A model generated the notes under the pieces. It worked only from the letters and a program-made list of their open reading frames with translations. It was not told the DNA's origin and ran no database searches. This document shows, in pieces, positions 17,446 to 25,849 of a DNA stretch of 64,000 bases (position 1 is the stretch's first letter; every line of letters starts with the position of its first letter). Source of the stretch: Nonomuraea candida (GTDB lineage Bacteria > Actinomycetota > Actinomycetes > Streptosporangiales > Streptosporangiaceae). The position numbers and the translations under genes were made by a program. Where the stretch lies: assembly GCF_000725485.1 (NCBI RefSeq), contig NZ_JOAG01000020.1, forward strand, positions 1 to 64,000, given 5' to 3'.

Positions 17446-17459
17446 TGTTAGCGCTATCA
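17446..17459 (+). promoter_or_regulatory. Candidate LacI-type operator upstream of the GH127 gene
   Basis: TGTTAGCGCTATCA is an inverted repeat with a central GCGC and one mismatch from TGTTAGCGCTAACA. It lies 32 bp before the start at 17492, a place suited to sugar-dependent repression. No LacI-family gene occurs in the window. Confidence 0.5.
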
Positions 17460-17491
17460 TCCGGCGGCCCCGAGCAGGACAGGACAGTGGG

Positions 17492-20347
17492 ATGCCGAAC
17501 ATGATGCCCAGGCGCGAGGCGCTGCGGTTGGCGGCGATGGCGGTCGCGACCCCGTCCGCACTTCTCTCCTTACCGCCCGGGGCCGCCCGGGCGGCGGAGC
17601 CCGGCGGCACCGGGCACGAAGGAGCGCCGCCGCCGGCGCGGCACCAGCCGCCGGAGCCCGAGAGCTGGATCGTCAAGCCGTTCGCCAACAGCCAGGTCAC
17701 CCTGGGCGAGAGCCTGTTCAGCGCCAAGCGCGACCGGATCCTGGCGTTCCTCAGGGCCTTCCCCGCCGATCGCGTCCTGGCCAACTTCCGCGCCAACGCC
17801 GGGCTGGACACGCTGGGGGCCCAGCCGCCCGGCGGATGGGACGACGCCACGGGCAACCTGCGCGGCCACTTCAGCGGGCACTTCCTCAGCGCGCTGGCCC
17901 TGGCGTACGCGGAATCCGGCGACCCCTTCTTCAAGGACAAGGCCGACTACCTGGTCAAGGCGCTCGGCGAATGCCAGGACGCGCTGGCCGCCAGGGTCGG
18001 GGAGCCCGCGCCACCGCCGGTCCCGGTCGCCAGGGTGGCGGGAAGGTCCGGCAGGGCGGTGAGACTCGACGGCCCCCAGTACGTCGCCCTGCCCGCCGGC
18101 ATCGTGAGCGGCCTGGACGACTTCACCGTCGCCGTCTGGCTGAACCCCGCCGCGATCACCACCTGGTCCCGGATCTTCGACTTCGGCACCGGCACGAGCC
18201 GCACCATGTTCCTGACCGTGAGCGCCGGCTCCGGGCCCAGGTTCGCCATCACCACCAGCGGCGGCGGCGGCGAGCAGCGCATCGACGGCGACGGCCGGCT
18301 GCCCGCCGGGCAGTGGACGCACGTCGCGGTCACCCTGGCCGGAGGCACCGGCACCCTCTACGTGAACGGCGCGCCGGTGGGCGCCAACACCGCCATGACC
18401 CTCAAACCGTCCAGCCTCGGCCCGACCGACGCCAACTGGATCGGGAAGTCGCAGTACGGCGACGCGTACCTGAGGGCCTCGGTGGACGAGTTCCGGATCT
18501 ACGGCCGCGCGCTGAGCGGGGCCGAGGTCGCGGCCCTCGCGAGCGGCACGGACGGCGACCCCGGCGCGGCCGACGTGGCGTGGTACCGCTTCGACGAGGA
18601 GAGCGGCGACCGCGCGGCCGACTCCTCCGGCCGGGGGCGGGACGCGCGGCTGGTCTCCGAACCCACCGGCCACCCCGGCCCGAGCCACCCCGGCTTCCTG
18701 GCCGCCTACCCCGAGACGCAGTTCATCCTGCTGGAGCAGTACGCCACGTACCCGGCGATCTGGGCCCCCTACTACACCTGCCACATGATCATGCGCGGCC
18801 TGCTCGACGCCCACGAGCACACCGGCAACCGGCAGGCCCTCGACATCGTCCTGAAGATGGGCGACTGGGTCCACAGCCGGCTCGGCCACCTGCCCAGGCA
18901 GCAGCTCGACCGCATGTGGAGCAGCTACATCGCGGGCGAGTACAACGCCATGAACGCCGTCATGACCGACCTCTACGCCCTCAGCGGCAAGGAGGAGTAC
19001 CTGGTGACGGCCAAGTGCTTCGACAACACCGAGCTGCTCGCGGCCACCGCCCGCGGCGAGGACACGCTCGACAGGAAACACGCCAACCAGCACATCCCGC
19101 AGTTCCTCGGCTACCTGTCCCTCTACGAGCGCGGCCAGGACCGCCGCTACTACGACGCCGCCGTGAACTTCTGGGACATGGTCGTGCCGCACCGCGTCTT
19201 CACCGACGGCGGCATCGCCGGGCCGGCCGACAACGGCGAGCTCTTCGGCGCCCGCGGCGTCATCGTCGGCACCCTGGGCGTCAACAACGCCGAGACGTGC
19301 CCTGTCTACAACCTGCTGAAGCTGAGCAGGGCGCTGTTCTTCCACACCGCCGACCCCAAGTACATGCAGTACTACGAGCGGGCCCTGCACGGGCAGATCC
19401 TCGCCTCGCGCCGCGACGCCGACAGCGCCACCGACCCGCTGCTGACCTACTTCATCCCGATGCGCCCCGGCTCCGCCCGCAGCTACGGCAACCTGGGCAC
19501 CTGCTGCGGCGGCACCGGGCTGGAGAGCCACGCCAAGTTCCAGGACTCGATCTACTTCAGGTCCGCCGACGACCGCACGCTCTACGTCAACCTCTACCTG
19601 GCCTCGGAGCTGCGCTGGCCGGAGCGGGGCTTCACGATCAGGCAGGCGACCGGCGCGCCCGCCGACCCCCGCGGCCTGACCACGCTCACCGTCGAGGGCG
19701 CCGGCCGGCTGGCGGTGCGGCTGCGCGTGCCGTACTGGGCGGAGAAGGGCTTCAAGGTGCTGGTCAACGGGACCGACCAGCGCGTGCGCGCCACCCCCGG
19801 CGAGTACGTGACGATCGACCGGCACTGGCGGCGCGGCGACCGGATCAGCATCTCGATGCCCTACTCCCTGCGGGTGGAGAAGGCGCTGGACGTCCCCACC
19901 ACCCAGAGCATCGCCTACGGCCCGGTGCCGATGGTCGCCAAGAGCGACGAGACCACCTACCGGGAGTTCTCCTTCTCCCGCGACCTCCCCCTGTCCGGCG
20001 ACCTCGCGAAGGCCATGACCGCCACCGGGCCGATGGCCTTCACCACGCACGGGCTGCCGCTGGTGCCGTTCTACCTCGGCGACACCGACCGGTACCACGC
20101 CTACTTCCACCGGGCCGAACCGGTGATCGCCTTCGGGACGGCGGACTCCGGCGTGCCGAACCGCGCGCGGGCGGACGGGGTGACGTTCCTGGACGCGCTC
20201 TGGGCCCGGGCGCCCTTCCGCGGGCGGGGCGCGTTCGTGGCGGCGGTGGCCCGCACGGCGGACGAGTGGGTGCGCGCGGGGCTGATGACGGCCGCCGAGC
20301 GCCGGGCGGTGCTGTCCGCGGCGCTCAAGGCCAGGCTCCCCGCGTAA
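17492..20347 (+). CDS. GH127 beta-L-arabinofuranosidase with LamG-like insertion
   Basis: The 951-residue secreted glycosidase opens with a twin-arginine-type signal (RREALRLAAMAVATPSALLS, then AARAA). The GH127 domain starts at about residue 60 (FANSQVTLGESLFSAKRDRI; GWDDATGNLRGHFSGHFLSA) and is interrupted at about 175-395 by a jelly-roll LamG/concanavalin-like module (AVRLDGPQYVALPAG; VDEFRIYGRALSGAEVAALA; WYRFDEESGDRAADSSGRG). It resumes at PGFLAAYPETQFILLEQYA. The GH127 zinc/nucleophile set is intact: E601 and C603 (NNAETCPVYN), and C671-C672 (GTCCGGTGLESH). The family releases beta-linked L-arabinofuranose from hydroxyproline glycans and related oligosaccharides. The insert may add substrate binding. 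A LacI-like operator lies upstream. Confidence 0.88.
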   Translation: MPNMMPRREALRLAAMAVATPSALLSLPPGAARAAEPGGTGHEGAPPPARHQPPEPESWIVKPFANSQVTLGESLFSAKRDRILAFLRAFPADRVLANFRANAGLDTLGAQPPGGWDDATGNLRGHFSGHFLSALALAYAESGDPFFKDKADYLVKALGECQDALAARVGEPAPPPVPVARVAGRSGRAVRLDGPQYVALPAGIVSGLDDFTVAVWLNPAAITTWSRIFDFGTGTSRTMFLTVSAGSGPRFAITTSGGGGEQRIDGDGRLPAGQWTHVAVTLAGGTGTLYVNGAPVGANTAMTLKPSSLGPTDANWIGKSQYGDAYLRASVDEFRIYGRALSGAEVAALASGTDGDPGAADVAWYRFDEESGDRAADSSGRGRDARLVSEPTGHPGPSHPGFLAAYPETQFILLEQYATYPAIWAPYYTCHMIMRGLLDAHEHTGNRQALDIVLKMGDWVHSRLGHLPRQQLDRMWSSYIAGEYNAMNAVMTDLYALSGKEEYLVTAKCFDNTELLAATARGEDTLDRKHANQHIPQFLGYLSLYERGQDRRYYDAAVNFWDMVVPHRVFTDGGIAGPADNGELFGARGVIVGTLGVNNAETCPVYNLLKLSRALFFHTADPKYMQYYERALHGQILASRRDADSATDPLLTYFIPMRPGSARSYGNLGTCCGGTGLESHAKFQDSIYFRSADDRTLYVNLYLASELRWPERGFTIRQATGAPADPRGLTTLTVEGAGRLAVRLRVPYWAEKGFKVLVNGTDQRVRATPGEYVTIDRHWRRGDRISISMPYSLRVEKALDVPTTQSIAYGPVPMVAKSDETTYREFSFSRDLPLSGDLAKAMTATGPMAFTTHGLPLVPFYLGDTDRYHAYFHRAEPVIAFGTADSGVPNRARADGVTFLDALWARAPFRGRGAFVAAVARTADEWVRAGLMTAAERRAVLSAALKARLPA

Positions 20348-20403
20348 CGGCCGGCGCCCACCCGAACGGGGCCCGCCCGGGGCGGTTCAGGGCGCGGGGC
20401 CGC

Positions 20404-22272
20404 TCAGGGGGTGGCGAAGTGCGGGCCGGCGGCCAGCCAGTCCACGACCTTGGTCACGAAGCTGATCCGGTTCGCGACGCGCCGGATCTCGTGGCCCTCG
20501 TCGTGGAAGACGAGACGGTCGCAGGGGACGCCGCGGGCCCGGGCGGCGTCCACCATCTGCTCGGCCTCGTACAGCGGGACGTTGGTGTCGCGGGCCCCGT
20601 GCACCACCAGGAGGGGCACGGCCAGCCGGTCGAACGCGCGCAGCGGCGACAGCGCGCGCAGCAGCTCCCTGTCGGCCTCCGGATGGCCGTACTCGCCGAC
20701 CGCCGCCGCCGCGATCCACGGCTCCGTACGCGCGAAGAACGTCTCGAAGTCGGCGATGCCGCTCACCACCACCCCGGCCCGGAACAGGCGCGGGAACGTG
20801 ACGAGCGCGGCCAGGGTGAGGTAGCCGCCGTACGACCAGCCCATGCAGGCGATCCGGCCCGGGTCGGCCGCCCGGAGGCGGACCAGCTCCGCCACGCAGT
20901 CGGCCACGTCGTCCACCGCGCGGAAGCGCAGCGCGTGGTCGTCGGCCTGGCGGAAGGCGCGGCCGTACCCGCCGGAGCCGCGCACGTTCGGGGCGAACAC
21001 CCCGATCCCGGCCGCCAGCAGGTTCTGGAAGAGGGGGTTGAAGGTGGGGCGCTCCTGGTCCTCCGGCCCGCCGTGCAGGTAGACGACGAACGGCGCCGGC
21101 CCCTGCGTGTGCGGCGGGCGGTACAACCAGGCCGCCAGCTCCAGGCCGTCCCGGGCCGGGAAGCGCACCAGCTCGGCCCCGGCCGCCCCGTCGAGCCGGC
21201 CCATGCCCGCGGCGTGCCGGTAGCCGCCCCGGTCCAGGTCGCACAGCAGCACGTGGGAGGGCTCCTCCGGGCTCTCGGCGGCCAGCGCGGCCATGGTGCC
21301 GTCCCAGCCGATCCGGGCCGAGGTGACCACGTCGGCGGGCGGCGGCGGGAGCGGCCGCAGCTCCCCGGACCCGGTCTCGATCACCTCCAGCTCCGAGCGG
21401 CCGTGCACGTTCCACACCAGCAGCCCGCGGCGGCCGTCCACGCTGAGCGCGAACCGGTCCAGCTCCGCGTCCGGCCGCGCGGCCAGCACGACCGCCCCCG
21501 CGCCCTGCCGTACGGCCAGCAGCACAGCCCGGTCCCGGCCGGCGTCGGAGACCAGGTAGGCGATCCGGCCGTCGGGGGAGAGGGCGCCGTCGTCGGTGGA
21601 GCCGGGCAGGTCGGGCAGCAGCGGCCGTTCCCCGCTCGGCAGGTGCGCGCCCAGCGCCTCGGCGATCAGCTCGACCTCGTACATCCGGCGGTGGCCGCGC
21701 GGCCCGCGCCGCAGCAGCATCCACGCGTGGTCCCTGCTGACGGCGGCCGGCCGCAGCAGCCGGCCCGCCGCGATGACCTGCCGCCCGCCGGTGGCGGCGT
21801 CGATGAGCACGGCCCTGGTGACGCCGTCCGGCGACGTCTCGGCCGCCAGGAGCGTCTCGCCCCGGCCCGTCCAGCGGACCAGCGCGGCCGAGCCGCCCTC
21901 GGGCGCGGCCAGCAGCCGCAGGTCGCCGCCGTGCGGCTGGACCGTCCACACCTGCGTGTGCTCGCCGCCGCCGGGGGCGACGAGCGCGGCCAGCCGCGTC
22001 CCGGTCGGCGCCCAGCTCACGTCGACGGCGGGCTGCGGCCCGGTGTCCACCACCCATGCCCCGGAGTCCGCCGCCCACGCCCCGGTCTCCGCCGCCCACG
22101 CCCCGCCGGCGCCGCGCAGCGGCCGGACCCAGACCCGGGGCGAGCCGTCCTGGTCGCTGACGTAGGCCACCGCGCCGTTGTCCGGGGCCAGGGCGGGGGC
22201 CAGGCAGCTCCAGGCGGTCAGGCTCGCGGCGGCGGGCAGGTGCGACGGGCCGCCGATGATCGGGGCGGTCAT
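20404..22272 (-). CDS. S9 family (acylaminoacyl-/dipeptidyl-peptidase type) serine peptidase
   Basis: The 622-residue protein has an N-terminal beta-propeller-like region (repeated WSCLAPALAPDNGAVAYVSD-type blades) and a C-terminal alpha/beta-hydrolase domain. The catalytic residues are visible: Ser in ACMGWSYGGYLTLAALV, Asp in VVHGARDTNVPLYEAEQ and His in FHDEGHEIRRV. HGGPEDQERPTFNPLFQ marks the oxyanion strand. I chose the ATG at 22272 because it overlaps the amidotransferase stop by 4 bp (ATGA). That coupling suggests the peptidase hydrolyses or recycles the amidated peptide made by the two upstream enzymes. Canonical NAGGN loci carry an M42 peptidase in this slot. No signal peptide is seen, so it is probably cytoplasmic. 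Confidence 0.87.
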   Translation of the reverse strand: MTAPIIGGPSHLPAAASLTAWSCLAPALAPDNGAVAYVSDQDGSPRVWVRPLRGAGGAWAAETGAWAADSGAWVVDTGPQPAVDVSWAPTGTRLAALVAPGGGEHTQVWTVQPHGGDLRLLAAPEGGSAALVRWTGRGETLLAAETSPDGVTRAVLIDAATGGRQVIAAGRLLRPAAVSRDHAWMLLRRGPRGHRRMYEVELIAEALGAHLPSGERPLLPDLPGSTDDGALSPDGRIAYLVSDAGRDRAVLLAVRQGAGAVVLAARPDAELDRFALSVDGRRGLLVWNVHGRSELEVIETGSGELRPLPPPPADVVTSARIGWDGTMAALAAESPEEPSHVLLCDLDRGGYRHAAGMGRLDGAAGAELVRFPARDGLELAAWLYRPPHTQGPAPFVVYLHGGPEDQERPTFNPLFQNLLAAGIGVFAPNVRGSGGYGRAFRQADDHALRFRAVDDVADCVAELVRLRAADPGRIACMGWSYGGYLTLAALVTFPRLFRAGVVVSGIADFETFFARTEPWIAAAAVGEYGHPEADRELLRALSPLRAFDRLAVPLLVVHGARDTNVPLYEAEQMVDAARARGVPCDRLVFHDEGHEIRRVANRISFVTKVVDWLAAGPHFATP

Positions 22273-24041
22273 ACGCGGTGGGCCTGCAGCCACAGCTCCA
22301 GCAGCCCGAGTTGCCACAGCGTGTTCACCCCGGTCGTCGTCCTGTCCCGCTCGGGGTCGGCGAGCAGGCGGTCCACGTACTCCGGGCGGAACAGGCCGCG
22401 CTCCCGGGCGGCGCGGCCGGTCAGCGCGTCGCGTACGAGATCGAGCAGGGCCCCGTGCACGTGCCGGACGGCGGGCACCGGGAAATAGCCCTTGGGCCGG
22501 TCGATGACCCGGGCGGGCAGCAGGCGGCGGGCGGCGTCCTTGAGCACGCCCTTGCCGCCGTGGGCCAGCTTCAGCTCCGCCGGGCAGGTCGCGGCCAGCT
22601 CGACCAGCTCGTGGTCGAGGAAGGGCGTGCGCGCCTCCAGCCCGTGCGCCATCGTCATGTTGTCCACCCGCTTGACCGGGTCGTCGGCCAGCATGGCGGT
22701 GGTCTCCAGCCGCAGCACGGCGTCCAGCGCGGTGCCCGCCCCCGGCCGGGCCAGGTGGGCGCGGACGAAGTCGCCGCTGGCGTCGTGCCCGGGCAGCAGG
22801 CCGGGCGAGACGATCGCGGCCAGCCCCTCGTGGGGCCGGTCGAAGAACGCGCGGGCGTAGACGCCGGCGGCCCGCTCGCGCGCCACCCCGGCCAGCGGCG
22901 GGAACCAGCCGTAGCCGGCGAACACCTCGTCGGCCCCCTGGCCCGACTGCACCACCTTGACGTGCCTGGCCACCTCCTGCGACAGCAGGTAGAAGGCGAC
23001 GCAGTCATGGCTGACCATCGGCTCGCTCATCGCCCGCACCGCGTCCTCCAGCCCCTCCAGCAGGCGGGCGTCCGGGATGCGGATGCGGTGGTGGTCGGTG
23101 CCGAAGTGCCGGGCCACCAGGTCGGAGTAGGCGAACTCGTCGCCCTGCTCGCCGCCGGCCGCCTCGAAGCCGATGCTGAACGTCGCCAGCCCCTCCTGCC
23201 CCTGCTCGGCCAGCAGCGCCACGATCAGGCTGGAGTCCAGCCCGCCCGACAGCAGCACGCCCACCGGCACGTCCGCCACCATCCGGCGGCGCACCGCCGT
23301 GCGCAGCGCGTCCAGGACGGCGTCGCGCCACTCGCCGGCGGCCAGGCCGGGGCGCTCGGTGTGCGGCGGGTCCCAGTAGCGGCGCTCGGTGCTCCGGCCG
23401 TCCGCCTCGATCACCCGTACGGTGGCCGGGGGCAGCTTGCGCACTCCCGACAGGATCGTGCGCTCGCCGGGGACCAGCGAGTGGAAGGTCATGTAGTGGT
23501 GCAGCGCCACCGGGTCGATGCCGGTGTCCACCTCGCCGCCGGCCAGCAGGGCGGGCAGCGTCGAGGCGAAGCGCAGCCGGCGGGAGTCCCCGGCCAGGTA
23601 CATCGGCTTGATGCCGAGCCGGTCGCGGCCCAGGACGAGCCGGCCCGTGTCGCGTTCGGACACGGCGAAGGCGAACATGCCCTTGAACCGCTCCACGCAG
23701 CGCGGCCCCCACCGGTGGAACGCCTTCAGCAGCACCTCGGTGTCGGAGGCCGAGAAGAACCGGTAGCCCGCGCCGCGCAGCTCCTCCCGCAGCTCGCCGT
23801 AGTTGTAGAGGCAGCCGTTGAACACCACCGCCAGGCCCAGCTCGGTGTCCACCATCGGCTGCGCGGCCTTCTCCGACAGGTCGATGATCTTCAGGCGGCG
23901 GTGGCCGAGCGCGACCGGCCCCCGCGACCACAGGCCCGAGCCGTCCGGCCCGCGGTCGTGCATCGTCTCCGTCATCCGGCCCACGGCCCCGAGGTCGGCC
24001 TCCCGGCCGTCGAAACGCAGCTCACCGCTCAATCCGCACAT
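22269..24041 (-). CDS. Asparagine synthetase-like amidotransferase (N-acetylglutaminylglutamine amide type)
   Basis: The 590-residue protein has an N-terminal class II glutamine amidotransferase domain with nucleophile Cys2 (MCGLSGELRFDGREADL; RGPDGSGLWSRGP; FNGCLYNYGELREEL) and an asparagine-synthetase ATP-pyrophosphatase domain (GVLLSGGLDSSLIVALLAEQ; SGQGADEVFAGYGWF; VDNMTMAHGLEARTPFLDHE). The opening MCGLSGELRFDGR and the GHRRLKIIDLSEKAAQPM pattern are closer to the enzymes that amidate the osmolyte dipeptide N-acetylglutaminylglutamine than to AsnB. The classical partner (GNAT-ATP-grasp ligase) is absent; instead a YbdK-type ligase gene lies 13 bp upstream. The substrate is probably a small glutamyl or glutaminyl peptide, but this is inferred. 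Confidence 0.85.
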   Translation of the reverse strand: MCGLSGELRFDGREADLGAVGRMTETMHDRGPDGSGLWSRGPVALGHRRLKIIDLSEKAAQPMVDTELGLAVVFNGCLYNYGELREELRGAGYRFFSASDTEVLLKAFHRWGPRCVERFKGMFAFAVSERDTGRLVLGRDRLGIKPMYLAGDSRRLRFASTLPALLAGGEVDTGIDPVALHHYMTFHSLVPGERTILSGVRKLPPATVRVIEADGRSTERRYWDPPHTERPGLAAGEWRDAVLDALRTAVRRRMVADVPVGVLLSGGLDSSLIVALLAEQGQEGLATFSIGFEAAGGEQGDEFAYSDLVARHFGTDHHRIRIPDARLLEGLEDAVRAMSEPMVSHDCVAFYLLSQEVARHVKVVQSGQGADEVFAGYGWFPPLAGVARERAAGVYARAFFDRPHEGLAAIVSPGLLPGHDASGDFVRAHLARPGAGTALDAVLRLETTAMLADDPVKRVDNMTMAHGLEARTPFLDHELVELAATCPAELKLAHGGKGVLKDAARRLLPARVIDRPKGYFPVPAVRHVHGALLDLVRDALTGRAARERGLFRPEYVDRLLADPERDRTTTGVNTLWQLGLLELWLQAHRV

Positions 24042-24054
24042 CGTCGCCGCCCCC

Positions 24055-25209
24055 TCAGGAGGCCGCGGAGCGGCAGGACGGGGAGCTGCCCGCGGGCCGG
24101 TCCCACTCGCAGGCCCGGGTCTCGGCGAGCAGCAGGTCCACCACGTCGGTCAGCCGGCCCCGGCGGGCGAACGCGCGCCGCTGGCGCTCGGCCGAGCTGC
24201 CCCTGGCCAGCGCCTCCTCGGCCAGCGCGGAGACGAGCGGCCAGTCCGACGACTCCTCCAGCTGCGGGCGCAGGCCCTCCACCAGCCGCCCGACCACCAC
24301 GGCCGCCGGCCGCGGCACCCCGCTCACCGGGTCGATCAGCTCACCCTCCAGCCCGGCGCGGGCCGCCTGCCAGGTCGCCGCGCGCACGGCCTCCAGGTGC
24401 ACCTCGCGCTCCACCCCCTGGCGCACGGCCTCGATCTCCCTGGCCACCAGGGCGCGGAACAGCCCGGCGATCAGCACGACGCTCTCCACGCGCGGGCACG
24501 AGTCGCAGATGCGCAGCTCGATCGTGGGCACGTGCTGGGAGGGGCGGATGTCGAAGTAGAGCATGCCCGCGTCGGTGATCACCTGCGACCGGATGAGCTC
24601 GCCGAGCATCTCCTTGTACTCGGCGGCCGAGGCGTACCTCGCCAGGGGGCCCGCCGTCGGCCAGCGTTGCCACACCAGGCTGCGGAAGCTGGCGTACCCC
24701 GTGTCCTCGCCGTCCCAGTACGGCGAGCTGACCGACAGCGCCAGCAGCGGCGGCAGCCAGGGCGTCAGCCGGTGCGCCACCACCACGGCCAGGTCGGGGT
24801 CGCGCACCTCCGCGTGCACGTGCGTCCCGCAGATGAGCTGCTCCCGCGTGAGCTGCTGATAGTCGCTGAGCATCTGCTCGTAGCGGGGATCGGGGGAGAC
24901 CTTCACCTCGTCCATCTCGACCAGCGGGGCGCTGCCCGCCGCGTTGATGCCCAGCCCCACCTCGTCGGCCTGCCGGATCAGCCGCCGGCGCAGCCCGCAC
25001 ACGTTCCTGGCCAGCTCCTCCAGCTCCAGGAAGGGCTCGCTGTTGGACTCCACCATGGAGCGTTGCAACTCGTGCGTGAAGCTGGCCGGCGGCAGCGCCT
25101 CCAGCACCAGGTCGGCGCGGGCGGCCAGCCGCCGCGTGCCGAGCTCGACCACATGGAACTCCTCCTCCACGCCCACCCGGATCGTGCCCACATGCGCCTC
25201 CACGACCAT
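24055..25209 (-). CDS. YbdK/GCS2-family carboxylate-amine ligase
   Basis: The 384-residue ATP-dependent ligase belongs to the glutamate-cysteine ligase type 2 family. Motifs are GVEEEFHVVELGTRRL at the N terminus, FTHELQRSMVESNSEPFLEL, and metal/ATP-site segments GTHVHAEVRDPDLAV and YFDIRPSQHVPTIELRICDS. Members form a gamma-glutamyl or related amide bond. I selected the ATG at 25209 because GGAGG lies 5 bp upstream; the in-frame ATG at 25224 lacks a comparable site. It is the first gene of a three-gene operon with an amidotransferase and an S9 peptidase, so it probably makes the peptide that the second enzyme amidates. The promoter should lie in the 160-bp divergent gap to 25370. Confidence 0.87.
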   Translation of the reverse strand: MVVEAHVGTIRVGVEEEFHVVELGTRRLAARADLVLEALPPASFTHELQRSMVESNSEPFLELEELARNVCGLRRRLIRQADEVGLGINAAGSAPLVEMDEVKVSPDPRYEQMLSDYQQLTREQLICGTHVHAEVRDPDLAVVVAHRLTPWLPPLLALSVSSPYWDGEDTGYASFRSLVWQRWPTAGPLARYASAAEYKEMLGELIRSQVITDAGMLYFDIRPSQHVPTIELRICDSCPRVESVVLIAGLFRALVAREIEAVRQGVEREVHLEAVRAATWQAARAGLEGELIDPVSGVPRPAAVVVGRLVEGLRPQLEESSDWPLVSALAEEALARGSSAERQRRAFARRGRLTDVVDLLLAETRACEWDRPAGSSPSCRSAAS

Positions 25210-25369
25210 GCACCTCCAGCTCATCGGTACGCAGGCCTCACTACTCCCCCGAAATCGGTCTTCTCCACGTAAAGATTTTCAATGGCGAGGGGGCGGGGAC
25301 GGGTGGCCCGATCCCCGTACGGACGGTCGCGCCGTTTGCCGGCGCCGGGCGCGGGCAGCCGCAGAAGGC

Positions 25370-25849
25370 ATGCGAGCCACATGCAGCAAGGCATCTCGAC
25401 CGTCCCCGCGCTCGTCCCCGCGCTCGTCCTCGCGCCGGCGCACGCGCACGCGGCTGCTCCTGCTGGCCGCCGGAGCCGCGGGCGTGGCGGCGGGCGTGGC
25501 GGCGGCGGTCAGGAAGGCGCGGGCCGCCCGGCCGGGACCGGCCACCTGGTTCGCCGTCACCGTCCAGGCCGAGCCCGGCGAGCTGACCGGCCCGGACCGG
25601 CCCGACGCCCTGGCGCGGCTGGCCGAGACGCACGAGGTGCGCGTCACCCGCGCCCCCGGCGGCCGGGGCAGCGAGATCGCGGTCCGCGCCGCCGACGGCA
25701 GGACCAGGCAGGAGGTACGGGCGGTCAAGCAACTGGTGGAGACCGGCGAGGTGCTCGTCGTGGAAGGGCAGCCGGAGGGCCACCGCACGATGCTCGGCCG
25801 GGCCGCCACGCCGGCGTTCCGGCACCTGACGAGGAGAGGACCACGATGA
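25370..25849 (+). CDS. Membrane-anchored protein of unknown function upstream of an alcohol dehydrogenase
   Basis: The 159-residue protein has a Ser/Arg-rich start (SKASRPSPRSSPRSSSRR), one hydrophobic segment (LLLLAAGAAGVAAGVAAAV) and a soluble C-terminal domain. That domain contains TWFAVTVQAEPGELTGPDRP, a likely short alpha/beta fold with RQEVRAVKQLVETGEVLVVE. I do not recognise the family. The stop overlaps the ATG of the alcohol dehydrogenase by 4 bp (ATGA), so the two are coexpressed. The soluble part may lie on the cytoplasmic side as an accessory or regulatory protein; no evidence supports a specific activity. Confidence 0.7.
   Translation: MRATCSKASRPSPRSSPRSSSRRRTRTRLLLLAAGAAGVAAGVAAAVRKARAARPGPATWFAVTVQAEPGELTGPDRPDALARLAETHEVRVTRAPGGRGSEIAVRAADGRTRQEVRAVKQLVETGEVLVVEGQPEGHRTMLGRAATPAFRHLTRRGPR

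Noticed and set aside
17836..22488. 1550-codon plus-strand open frame
   Set aside because: Shadow of the GH127 gene and of the antisense strand of the S9 peptidase; no recognisable domain.
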